NCBI GenBank assembly: GCA_043777375.1
Contig: JAYWHX010000047.1
Location: forward strand, 1-64,000
Origin: TH-plancto1 sp043777375
GTDB lineage: Bacteria; Planctomycetota; Planctomycetia; Planctomycetales; Planctomycetaceae
Direction of reading: 5' to 3'
DNA length: 64,000 nt
Shown piece after piece: positions 54,986 to 62,927 of the stretch. A program made the translations under genes and the position numbers. The notes beneath the pieces are model-generated. The model was not told the origin of the DNA and did not search any database. It was given only the letters and a program-made list of their open reading frames with translations. Positions within the stretch are counted from its first letter, which is position 1, and each line of letters starts with the position of its first letter.

Positions 54986-55765
54986 AGTGGTATGTTGCCG
55001 TGCCGAATTCCGACATTCAGTGGTTTATGGCGGTTTTGGACAGACGCCCACTTGACTTTTCCTGTATTGATCGCCGATAGTTGACACAACTTCGTTTGAC
55101 AGAACGACTCGCTGAGTTAGGATTCTGTCTGAGGTTGCTGTGGGTGCTTACCGATTTCTGCGGTGAGTGGCCCCGGTTTAGGTCAAGAGTGCTGTGTGGT
55201 GGATGTCGTTGCTCGACATTCGTTTCGTAAGCCAGATCCCGAATGGGAATTGCTTGCTCAGGGGGTTGAATCATCCCCTCCCCTGCAACTGTCCGATTCG
55301 CCGAATGGCTGTGGTGAGTACCACACAAACCTTCGGGGGTGATGCCCCCTGCTGGTCGAGGTTGCCGGACAAATCCGGTCCGGAATTCTCCGGATGATGT
55401 GTTGCCGATCTCTGTGACGTTGTTCTCAGGGCGCGAGCAATCCCCTCCAACACCTGCCAGCGAACAGTTCTTTTGTCCCTCGTGACTCGTCAATGACTCG
55501 CCGTCAGTGACTCAGGTTTGCTCCGAGAGCAGACGCACAACGTGGGAAGCGGTCAGGCCTGTCTTGGATGGGCGTTTTGTGCTGTTGGTCTGTTGACCTG
55601 TTTCGTTCCACAACACGGTTTCGCACAACACTGTGATGAGTCTGTTTCGTTTGATGCTGATCCACTCGCCGAGGTGGGAATGCCCGCTGGGCCACGTTGT
55701 CGAATCGACACGGGCGTAGCCGCATCTCGCTTTGTCCCGCTGAGTGTGTCTTTTTGGAATTCTTC
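54986..55765. other. Long leader/intergenic region before rho
   Basis: This 780-bp region has no credible gene. It holds a promoter candidate at 55096-55123 and a decayed repeat at about 55302-55374 that shares CGAATGGCTGTG and CCCCTGCTGG...GTTGCCGGA with 58649-58690. If the promoter is used, the rho mRNA has a leader of about 640 bases. Confidence 0.5.
55096..55123 (+). promoter_or_regulatory. Promoter candidate upstream of rho
   Basis: TTGACA (55096-55101), 16-base spacer, TAGGAT (55118-55123; 4/6). A second TTGACA at 55081 lacks a matching -10. Confidence 0.35.
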
Positions 55766-57706
55766 ATGCCGACCGATCGTCCAAGTTCTTCGAAGCGCCC
55801 GACCCGACGGACCAACCCCGCGTCCGGTGAAGGCTCTGCCAGCAGCAAATTGCAATCCTTTGATTTCGAGCACACCAGCGATATGAATGACTTCGGTGCC
55901 GGTCTCTCCGACGACTCACGCAGCCCTGGCCCGAGCCGCAAACCCGCCGCCGAGCCAGCAGCCTCTTCTCCGGAAGAGGGATCTCGTCGCCGTCGGACAA
56001 TCGCCTCCAAACCCCGCGTCGTCGCGCCCGCTCCCGAACGAGACGACCCAACTCCCCCGGTCGAGCCGCCCCGCTCCACGCGGAGTTCACAGTCCCAAGA
56101 TGATGACCGTCGCCCCAGCCACGACGATGATCGTGGAGATCGGCCCTCGGCCGAGGGCGACCGAGGCGACTCATCCAATCAAGATCGTGACGACGGGAGT
56201 CGTCGTCCTCGCCGCCGCCGCCGTGGACGTGGCGGAGAAGGTCAGACGAGCTCTGGCGGCCAACGTTCCACCGGAACTCGCGCTCCGGCCTCCCGCAACT
56301 CCGCTCCCTCTCGGACACCCCAGTCCGGACGCGATCGCGGAGGCAGTTCACGCGGCCCGTCCGATCGCGGAACGTCAGATCGCAATAGCCAGTCGGGACG
56401 AGGACAGTCCTCTTCTCGTGGGCCATCCGATCGCGGGCCAGCACCTGCCGGACGGTTTGAACGCGCCCCGCAACAATCCGAGGGCCGCCGCGGTCGCGGT
56501 GATCGTCGCAGCCTCAGCAGCCCCCCCGGTGAACGGCAGACCCGCTTCATGCAGAACGCTCCGCTCCCCACCGGGGATGTCGTGGGTGAACTGGAACTGC
56601 TGAGCGGAGTCCTCGAACTCCATCCCAAGGGGTACGGCTTCCTTCGTCTGGGCAAGAACGATTACGGAGCTGAGGATTCGGATGCCTTCGTTTCCGGATC
56701 TCTCATCGAAAGACACAAGCTGCGAGAGGGGATTAAAATCCTCGGCAACGCGGGCATGGGGCCACGCGGGCAAGGTTTGCGTTTGGTCGACGTCAAAGAG
56801 ATCAACGACGGCCCGGTCGAGGATTACGAACTCACCAAAAACTTCGACGAACTAACTCCCATCAACCCCTTCGAGCAGATCAAGCTCGAAACCGGCACCC
56901 AGCCGATCACGATGCGGGTCATGGACCTGCTGACTCCACTCGGCAAGGGCACCCGCGCTCTGATCGTCGCCCCGCCTCGCAGCGGCAAGACAATGCTTCT
57001 GCAAGACATCGCCAACTCGGTGACCAAGAACCACCCCGAGATACATCTGATCGTTCTCCTCGTGGACGAACGCCCCGAAGAAGTGACCGACATGCGTCGC
57101 AATGTGAAGGGCGAGGTCGTTGCCTCCTCAATGGACCGCGATGTCGAAAGCCACGTCCGCATCAGCCAGTTGGTCATCGAACGCGGCAAACGCCTCGCCG
57201 AGTCGGGCAAGCATTGCCTGATTCTGATGGACAGCATTACCCGCTGTGCCCGTGCGTTCAACAAGTGGATCGGTGGCGGACGCGATAGCAAGATCGGCAC
57301 TGGCGGTCTCGATAACCGTGCGCTCGAAATCCCACGCCGCATGTTCGGCACAGCCCGTCGCTTTGAAGAGGGCGGCTCGCTCACCGTGGTCGCCACAGCC
57401 CTGATCGAGACCGGCAACCGCATGGACGATTCGATCTTCCTCGAGTTCAAGGGAACCGGGAACATGGAACTCGTCCTCAGCCGTGATCTGGCGGAGCGTC
57501 GCGTCTGGCCTGCGATCGATGTCTCCCGCTCCGGCACCCGCCGTGACGAGAAGATCCTCGCCCCCGATGTCATCGAAGGCATCACCATGCTCCGCCGCAG
57601 CCTCGCCGCCCTCAGCACCACCGAGGCCATGGAACAACTCGTCCGCACCCTGCAAAAATTCCCGACAAACAAAGACTTCATCGAGAAGATCCGCTCGGTC
57701 CTGTAA
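55766..57706 (+). CDS. rho: Transcription termination factor Rho
   Basis: A 646-residue Rho helicase. ATG 55766 gives MPTDRPSSSKRPTRRTN; the earlier frame to 55697 is not needed. Residues about 1-270 are a disordered, Arg/Ser/Gly/Asp-rich extension in place of the short helical Rho_N domain of E. coli Rho (419 residues). Then come the cold-shock-like RNA-binding domain (GVLELHPKGYGFLRLG, about 280-350) and the hexameric ATPase with P-loop APPRSGKTMLLQDIA (about residue 402), VDERPEEVTDMRR, the LMDSITRCARAFN Walker B region and the Q-/R-loop region through FKGTGNMELVLSR. Arg-rich insertions are known in high-GC Rho proteins and raise RNA affinity. Confidence 0.97.
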   Translation: MPTDRPSSSKRPTRRTNPASGEGSASSKLQSFDFEHTSDMNDFGAGLSDDSRSPGPSRKPAAEPAASSPEEGSRRRRTIASKPRVVAPAPERDDPTPPVEPPRSTRSSQSQDDDRRPSHDDDRGDRPSAEGDRGDSSNQDRDDGSRRPRRRRRGRGGEGQTSSGGQRSTGTRAPASRNSAPSRTPQSGRDRGGSSRGPSDRGTSDRNSQSGRGQSSSRGPSDRGPAPAGRFERAPQQSEGRRGRGDRRSLSSPPGERQTRFMQNAPLPTGDVVGELELLSGVLELHPKGYGFLRLGKNDYGAEDSDAFVSGSLIERHKLREGIKILGNAGMGPRGQGLRLVDVKEINDGPVEDYELTKNFDELTPINPFEQIKLETGTQPITMRVMDLLTPLGKGTRALIVAPPRSGKTMLLQDIANSVTKNHPEIHLIVLLVDERPEEVTDMRRNVKGEVVASSMDRDVESHVRISQLVIERGKRLAESGKHCLILMDSITRCARAFNKWIGGGRDSKIGTGGLDNRALEIPRRMFGTARRFEEGGSLTVVATALIETGNRMDDSIFLEFKGTGNMELVLSRDLAERRVWPAIDVSRSGTRRDEKILAPDVIEGITMLRRSLAALSTTEAMEQLVRTLQKFPTNKDFIEKIRSVL

Positions 57707-57717
57707 TTGCCTGCGTA

Positions 57718-57812
57718 GCAGAATTCGCAAGAATTCTGCCGAACTCCGGATACATCAGCCCGCAGCGCCAGCAAGGGATTCGCTGGCAGGCCCTTGCTGG
57801 CGCTGCGGGCTG
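57718..57812. repeat. Two tandem hairpins after rho
   Basis: GCAGAATTC GCAA GAATTCTGC (57718-57739) is a perfect hairpin. CAGCCCGCAGCGCCAGCAAG begins the arm at 57756-57777, which pairs perfectly over 22 bp with 57791-57812. One arm recurs alone at 33423-33443. No T-run follows, so this is a REP-like element, though it may also stabilise the rho mRNA 3' end. Confidence 0.75.
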
Positions 57813-57855
57813 GTGACATGAAGCGCTCATTCTCACCAGCCGTAGAGAACCTTCC

Positions 57856-58527
57856 ATGAGCCGTCTCGACGACGCCATTGAGAATCTCTACACATCGTTT
57901 GCGAATATCCCACATCCTCAGTCAATCGAGGAGTGCCATGTATGCAGCATGTGCTATGTAGACACGAAGACTCTTCTGAAGGTGAAAGTTCGCGAAGCTC
58001 CCCTCAAAGAATTGGGAAGCTACGGGCGGTACGCGATGTCCACGATGGGATCGAAGGATGACTATCTGTACTTCCTCCCGCGAATCCTCCATTTGATTGC
58101 CACTGATGATTGGGACTATGGACCAGATGTCTTGACGATTGCTCGATCCATCCATGCGACCGAGCCACACACATGGACCGCGAACCATCGCCGGGCACTC
58201 GAAGTGTATTTCTCAGCTGTGGTTCTCACCTTATTGGCTCCGGATCGTCACAGCGAAATCAGCGAATGGCTGAATGCGATCGCACGAACTGGCTTGGATG
58301 CCCGTCCGTACTTGCACGCCATTGAGCAGTCGACAGACGCCGTACTCGATTACTTCACGGCCAATGCGGGCGATCTCCCGCATCGACGACTCACCACATC
58401 GCCATGGGCGAATTCTGGGGATTTGCCCAAAGCGGGCCATGAGTCCATCGTGGCGTGGTTTTATTCGCCCAGGATTCGCAAGATCGTCTTCGACGCCTAT
58501 GGCTGCGTATTGCCCGCGAACGAGTAA
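57856..58527 (+). CDS. Hypothetical cytoplasmic protein
   Basis: A 223-residue protein with no recognised domain, signal peptide or membrane segment. It begins MSRLDDAIENLYTSFANIP and has a CHVCSMCY cysteine cluster near residues 28-34, which might bind a metal, although no second cluster is evident. The rest is predominantly helical (SEISEWLNAIARTGLDARPY, STDAVLDYFTANAGD). It lies 150 bp after rho, beyond the hairpin pair, and is followed by a repeat-bearing gap before the BlaI gene. Confidence 0.7.
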   Translation: MSRLDDAIENLYTSFANIPHPQSIEECHVCSMCYVDTKTLLKVKVREAPLKELGSYGRYAMSTMGSKDDYLYFLPRILHLIATDDWDYGPDVLTIARSIHATEPHTWTANHRRALEVYFSAVVLTLLAPDRHSEISEWLNAIARTGLDARPYLHAIEQSTDAVLDYFTANAGDLPHRRLTTSPWANSGDLPKAGHESIVAWFYSPRIRKIVFDAYGCVLPANE

Positions 58528-58599
58528 GGGAATTGTCACCATCCCGGAAGGGATGCCTGCGAATCGTCGGACATACGAACTCGCTCTCCGTTCTTTCAT

Positions 58600-58690
58600 C
58601 CCGCAGGGGTGAAGCCTGGTCCGGTGGTGTCTCTACGCTCAACCACCAGCGAATGGCTGTGACCCCTGCTGGGGCCGGGTTGCCGGATAA
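58600..58690. repeat. Decayed intergenic repeat
   Basis: Contains CCGGTGGTGTC...AACCACCAGCG and CGAATGGCTGTGACCCCTGC followed by GGGTTGCCGGATAA. Parts match 55302-55374. The GGTGGT/ACCACC pair can form a stem. It sits just upstream of the BlaI promoter. Confidence 0.4.
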
Positions 58691-58707
58691 TATCTCCGAA
58701 TCTCCCC

Positions 58708-58763
58708 TTGACTTGTCGACACGCCGTAAATAGATTTATCTTGTCGACATAGCGTAAACAGAT
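58708..58763 (+). promoter_or_regulatory. BlaI-type promoter with tandem operators
   Basis: TTGACT (58708-58713), a 17-base spacer and TAGATT (58731-58736) form a promoter. Two 24-bp direct repeats, 58712-58735 and 58740-58763, match at 20 of 24 positions and share CTTGTCGACA and CGTAAA-AGAT. The first fills the spacer and the second follows the -10. TGTCGACA in each is a perfect palindrome suited to a dimeric winged-helix repressor. The BlaI-like start codon is 17 bp downstream. Confidence 0.75.
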
Positions 58764-58780
58764 GCACGGGAGGGAACAGC

Positions 58781-59194
58781 ATGGCTGAGGAAACGCGACT
58801 GGCGATCAGTACCGCAGAGCGGGAAGTCTTGCGGGTGTTGTGGGACCTGGGGGCTGTGGGTGTGAAAGAGGTCTCCGAACAGCTCTCAGCTGAGGGCTTT
58901 GTGTGGACTCGCTCAACGGTCATCACACTGCTGCAACGGCTCGAAAAAAAGGGCTACGTCTCCAGCGACAAGAGCGGATTCGCCTTCGTGTTTCGGGCAG
59001 CTGTCTCGCGCGACGATCTGGTCCGGCAACGCCTGACCGAGGTCGCGGATGAGCTGTGCGAAGGGGAATGGTCGCCGCTGCTGCTGGCGTTTGCTCAGCA
59101 GAAGAAGCTGACCGACAAAGATGTCGGCGAGTTGCAGAAGCTGATCGACGCACTGGCGTCCAAGGTCAATCGCCCTCGCACACGGAAGGGTTGA
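58781..59194 (+). CDS. BlaI/MecI/CopY-family repressor
   Basis: A 137-residue winged-helix repressor of the Penicillinase_R family (PF03965). It has the typical AEREVLRVLWDLGAVGVKEV start, recognition helix region VWTRSTVITLLQRLEKKGYV and the family's FRAAVSRDDLVRQRLTEVAD dimerisation segment. The ATG at 58781 follows GGGAGGGAAC. It is separated by 3 bp from the M56 peptidase gene, forming the classical repressor/sensor-protease unit. It is expected to bind the two direct repeats at its own promoter and to be cleaved or inactivated when the M56 partner is activated. Confidence 0.95.
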   Translation: MAEETRLAISTAEREVLRVLWDLGAVGVKEVSEQLSAEGFVWTRSTVITLLQRLEKKGYVSSDKSGFAFVFRAAVSRDDLVRQRLTEVADELCEGEWSPLLLAFAQQKKLTDKDVGELQKLIDALASKVNRPRTRKG

Positions 59195-59197
59195 ACT

Positions 59198-61354
59198 ATG
59201 ACGACGATCATCAGTGGCCTGCTGCAAAACTCAATAGTCGTCGCACTACTTTGCCCGGTCGCTTGGCTCGTCTGCCGCGCACTCCAGTCGCGCCCAGCAG
59301 TTCAGCACTTGGTCTGGCTCATGCTCCTCGTGAAGTTGGTTCTTCCGCCAGTCGTGGTCTGGCCGTGGGCGATGAACGTGGGTGCCTGGCAAGCCCCACA
59401 GGCCACGAGTCACCAACAGACCTCGAACACCCTCTCCACCGATCACGGCATCGACGAACTGACCGCCGAACTCGCCCTGACCGAAGCGCAGCTGGTCGCG
59501 ATCTCTGAACTAGAAGTCACTCGGCCTCCTCAAGTCTCCACATGGCTGAGCAGTCAACACGACTGGCTACCATGGCTTCCGAGCGGGATCTGGCTCTCGG
59601 GAATGCTCGTGGCAGTCATCGTGCTGGCGAGGCAAATCACCCGCCAACGACGGGTGCGGCGAGACGCTTCAACAGCGGCCTCGTGGCTGGTCGATCTGGT
59701 GCGGCATGTCGCCGTCCGGATGCGAATGCGTCCGATCCGAACTGTTGTCTCGGATCGCATCGTCAGTCCGATGATCTGCTGCTTGGGAGCCCCCCGCTTG
59801 CTCTGGCCGAACTCGCGTGACGACGCGGGTTCTTCACAGGCCAGCGAAGGTGTGGTGGCTCACGAGCTGGCCCATGTCGCCCGCCGCGATCATTACGTGG
59901 CGTGGTTCGAGATGGCGGTCAGCGTGGTGCTGTGGTGGCACCCGCTGGCGTGGTGGCTGAAACTCCGACTGCGGGAGTCGCGCGAGCTGGCGTGTGATGC
60001 GCTGGCGGTCAGCGTGGTTCCCGATCGGCAGGCGTATGCCAATCTGTTGTTGCAATTGTCATCTGCATCGAACGACCAATGGGTCGCGGCGTCTGCACTG
60101 GGCGTCGGTGATGCGTCTCGTAAATCTCTCGAAAGGAGACTGATTATGATCTTCAATGAACGAGCCAGCGGCCGCGTGTCGCTGAGTAGTGTAATGGTGC
60201 TTAGTCTGCTGGCGGTGCTGTGCGTGCCAGGGTGGTCGTTGAGTGATGATCCGCAAGTGGCCGATGCAGTCGCTCCGGTAGAGCCGAAGGCACTCGAACC
60301 ACCGGTTACCCCCGACGCTCCGGTTCCCCCGAAGGCCCCAGTGACGCTCGATTTCAAATCCGCACACGTACTCGATATCAGCGGGACTGCCATCGATCCT
60401 GCGAATGCCGAGAAATTAGCGGCTGAGGCTCATCAGGCCCAAGCCGAATACTTGATGAGAGTGGCGTCCGAGGCGGCAGTGAGCGATGTTCAGTTTTTCG
60501 ATACAACCACCGGTCAAGAGAAGCCTGGCGAGCAAGCCTCTTGGCGTTATCTCACTCGGGCTTTGACCTCGGAAAACAAAACGCTCGGCCAGATGAATCT
60601 CGATGACGGCAGCACGCTTACCGTTGAGCTTCAGACCGATGGTTCTTTACTGGTCACTGCAAAAAACGGGGATACGGCCCGCACGATGCAGGTCCGCGTG
60701 CCTCAGACCGCTGTACCAGTCGTCAGCGATCGATTGGCGGTGGGATATGGATTCAAAACTGCGACAACCCTGGACGGAAAAGCGGTTTTCGTGATCACTG
60801 ATCAGACGGGCGCTGCCGATGGGGAAGTAGGCGATGCACAACACGCAGACATCGACAAACTCACTCCGGTCATCGTCGATTCCAATCAAGAATTGAAAAT
60901 GCGAGACGAGGCGCTCCGAAAAAACGAGTCTCTACGATGGCAAAAGCGATTCCATCAACTTGAGTCGCAATTGGAGACCATCCCCCAGGATGTCGACAAG
61001 ACACAGCCACTGGGCGATGCAACCGCACAACCCGATCTGCAACGCGAGTTGCTGACTGCTGACATCGAGGAGGCCGAAGCGAATCTGGAAGAGAAGAAAA
61101 TCAAGCTGGAACAGATTGCCCCACTGGCCGCCAAGGGCGCTGAAATCTCGCACCAGGTTCAACTCTTGCAGCTCGACGTCAAGAAGGCCGAGATCGAACT
61201 TCGTCGTAGCCAGTTGCGGCTGAAGATTCACGATCGGACGCAGGAGACACACGCTTCGAATCCGGTAAGTCTCAATTCATTGCAGGATTTTGATTTCCAA
61301 ATGCCGCAGCCGCAACCGCAGACGATTGATGTCCAAGCGGGCCTGGGGAAGTGA
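59198..61354 (+). CDS. M56-family (BlaR1-like) sensor peptidase
   Basis: A 718-residue integral-membrane zinc peptidase. Hydrophobic segments at about 8-28, 38-55 and 130-148 precede the active site AHELAHVARRDHY (HExxH at about 222-226), with the conserved ESRELACD helix further on. A fourth hydrophobic segment (SSVMVLSLLAVLCVPGWSL) is at about 330-348. The extracytoplasmic C-terminus does not resemble the penicillin-binding sensor of BlaR1: it has a Pro-rich stretch, a beta-rich region (about 390-540) and a coiled coil (about 570-690). The signal is therefore unlikely to be a beta-lactam. No target gene beyond the pair is visible. Confidence 0.9.
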   Translation: MTTIISGLLQNSIVVALLCPVAWLVCRALQSRPAVQHLVWLMLLVKLVLPPVVVWPWAMNVGAWQAPQATSHQQTSNTLSTDHGIDELTAELALTEAQLVAISELEVTRPPQVSTWLSSQHDWLPWLPSGIWLSGMLVAVIVLARQITRQRRVRRDASTAASWLVDLVRHVAVRMRMRPIRTVVSDRIVSPMICCLGAPRLLWPNSRDDAGSSQASEGVVAHELAHVARRDHYVAWFEMAVSVVLWWHPLAWWLKLRLRESRELACDALAVSVVPDRQAYANLLLQLSSASNDQWVAASALGVGDASRKSLERRLIMIFNERASGRVSLSSVMVLSLLAVLCVPGWSLSDDPQVADAVAPVEPKALEPPVTPDAPVPPKAPVTLDFKSAHVLDISGTAIDPANAEKLAAEAHQAQAEYLMRVASEAAVSDVQFFDTTTGQEKPGEQASWRYLTRALTSENKTLGQMNLDDGSTLTVELQTDGSLLVTAKNGDTARTMQVRVPQTAVPVVSDRLAVGYGFKTATTLDGKAVFVITDQTGAADGEVGDAQHADIDKLTPVIVDSNQELKMRDEALRKNESLRWQKRFHQLESQLETIPQDVDKTQPLGDATAQPDLQRELLTADIEEAEANLEEKKIKLEQIAPLAAKGAEISHQVQLLQLDVKKAEIELRRSQLRLKIHDRTQETHASNPVSLNSLQDFDFQMPQPQPQTIDVQAGLGK

Positions 61355-61396
61355 CCTGATTGAGCAGGGGATATGCTTAACGCGATTCGAAATGAG

Positions 61397-61481
61397 ACAT
61401 CCCGGCGAGCGTCCGGCGTGAGCCGGATGGTGCTTCTGAGACTCGCTGCGGAACCAGGGGGCCGACGCCACCCCGCTCGCC
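61397..61481. repeat. 85-bp intergenic element, copy 2
   Basis: Same length and orientation as 18595-18679, with about nine differences. It follows the M56 gene by 42 bp. The ends GGCGAGCG and CGCTCGCC are inverted repeats. Confidence 0.8.
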
Positions 61482-61541
61482 GAAACGTCTCGCTCGGCGC
61501 CGCACCGTGTATCACTCGAATAACCGTCCGATGAATCGCGC

Positions 61542-61577
61542 ACTCCCGAGATCTTCAGTGACCTCGGGAGTTTTTTG
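61542..61577 (+). terminator. Rho-independent terminator
   Basis: ACTCCCGAG (61542-61550) pairs with CTCGGGAGT (61563-61571), followed by six T residues. It presumably ends the BlaI/M56 transcript, about 190 bp after the stop and beyond the 85-bp element. Confidence 0.8.
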
Positions 61578-61584
61578 TTCTTGG

Positions 61585-61729
61585 CCAGCGAACGGCAGAC
61601 GTGAGTCTGTCGAGTCCCCCGCTCACGCGACCGACTTCCGCAGTCCGGGCGACTGCTTTCATTCCGGTTCGCACGCTCAGTCACCGAGACGTTCGAAGAC
61701 TCGACAGACTCACGTCTGCCGCTCGCTGG
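61585..61729. repeat. 145-bp element with 32-bp terminal inverted repeats
   Basis: CCAGCGAACGGCAGACGTGA begins the left arm (61585-61616). The right arm (61698-61729) is its reverse complement with one mismatch over 32 bp. The 81-bp interior has no reading frame of note. It resembles a miniature inverted-repeat element but no transposase or target duplication was identified. Confidence 0.75.
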
Positions 61730-61829
61730 TCCGCTCTTCATCGGGTTGTTGCACAATGACCGACCAACTCGGCAGAATGTGACATGCCGTCGTGGCCGAC
61801 ATGCTTTGCCTCAAAGACTGGGATTCAAG

Positions 61830-62804
61830 ATGAATCGCTTCGCCTGGACTGCTCTGTTTGCATTCGGAGTCTTGTCACTGGGACAGCTGGCTGCTGAGGA
61901 CTCAAAACCGGCGAACGAGCCGAAATCGCACTCCGGGGCAGCAGCTCTCGCGGGCAAGCGCGTGATGACTCTCGGAGACAGCGTGACACAAGACGGGCGT
62001 TACCTGAGCTTCATCGAGTACTACCTCCAAAAGCATAACCCGACGCTCGACTTCGACATCGTCAACGCCGGACTCGCGAGTGAGACGACCTCTGGGCTGA
62101 CCGAGGAAGGTCATCCCGGCCCGCGCCCGTGTATTCACGAGCGGCTTGACCTCGCTCTCGCCGATGTCAAACCCCAGCTGGTCATTGCCTGTTACGGGAT
62201 GAACGACGGAATTTACAAGCCGCTCAGTGAGGAGCGATTCAAGGCGTTTCAGGACGGCGTGACCCGACTGGTGGAGAAGTGCCAAGCCGCTGGGGCCGAG
62301 GTCATTCTGATCACTCCGCCCGCGTACGATGTCGACTGCCATGGCGGGCTGGCAACCATGAAGTTCGACTACAACACGGTGCTGGATGCCTACTCCGAAT
62401 GGGAGCTGAAGACGCGACCACTCGGAGCGACCGTCGTCGGCATTCATGTGCCCGTCAGCCAGCAGATCAAGCCCTGCCGCGATGCGAACCACCCGATGCA
62501 CAATTCCGGAGACGGAGTCCACCCGACCGAGATGGGGCACTTCGTCATTGCCAAAGCGGTCATGTCCGGATTGAAGATGCCGCTACCCGATGGCGACCTC
62601 GCCAAGCAGCTGGCCGAAGTTCAAGCCGACCCGCTGTACTCGCTGGTCCGCCAGCGACAAGCGGCCCGTGGCCACGGCTGGCTGCAATACATCGGCTACA
62701 CCCGGGTCAACCAGACGACCAAGCCCCACGAGAATGACATCCAGGCCGTTGAGGCGCTGGCCGCTGAGCAGCTGAAGCAGATCGACGCGCTGCGTCGTCA
62801 GTGA
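61830..62804 (+). CDS. Secreted SGNH/GDSL hydrolase
   Basis: A 324-residue exported esterase or lipase of the SGNH family. The ATG at 61830 opens a signal peptide (RFAWTALFAFGVLSLGQLAA). Block I is MTLGDSVTQ (Ser nucleophile), block III is CYGMNDGIY, and block V is GDGVHPTEMGH with the catalytic Asp and His. A C-terminal helical extension after residue about 255 is usual in planctomycete members. It may deacetylate or de-esterify polysaccharide; no sulfatase or glycoside hydrolase is adjacent, but a YdjC-like deacetylase lies convergently next to it. Confidence 0.92.
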   Translation: MNRFAWTALFAFGVLSLGQLAAEDSKPANEPKSHSGAAALAGKRVMTLGDSVTQDGRYLSFIEYYLQKHNPTLDFDIVNAGLASETTSGLTEEGHPGPRPCIHERLDLALADVKPQLVIACYGMNDGIYKPLSEERFKAFQDGVTRLVEKCQAAGAEVILITPPAYDVDCHGGLATMKFDYNTVLDAYSEWELKTRPLGATVVGIHVPVSQQIKPCRDANHPMHNSGDGVHPTEMGHFVIAKAVMSGLKMPLPDGDLAKQLAEVQADPLYSLVRQRQAARGHGWLQYIGYTRVNQTTKPHENDIQAVEALAAEQLKQIDALRRQ

Positions 62805-62817
62805 GCAGATCTCTCCC

Positions 62818-62908
62818 CCGCCACTGGGGCTCGTCCCCGTGGTTCCCGCGCCTGTGCGCTACCTGTAGCGCACAGGCGCGGGAACCACCCCGACAAGCGG
62901 GGTGGCGG
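62818..62908. repeat. About 90-bp hairpin element, copy 2
   Basis: Contains a perfect 23-bp-arm stem (62839-62861 / 62866-62888) with a 4-base loop, inside outer inverted repeats CCGCCACTGGGG...CGGGGTGGCGG. It aligns in reverse orientation with 13870-13957. It lies exactly between two convergent genes and may serve both as terminator-like structure and as mobile element. Confidence 0.85.
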
Positions 62909-62927
62909 GAGGACCGTTTTCAGAGAA

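Noticed and set aside
55766..56560. Extreme R/S/G-rich start of rho as possible wrong frame
   Set aside because: The frame is continuous with the Rho core, and such Arg-rich extensions are known in high-GC Rho proteins.
56824..57915. 363-residue reverse frame across rho
   Set aside because: Antisense shadow of the Rho ATPase domain; Arg/Ser-rich translation typical of such artefacts.
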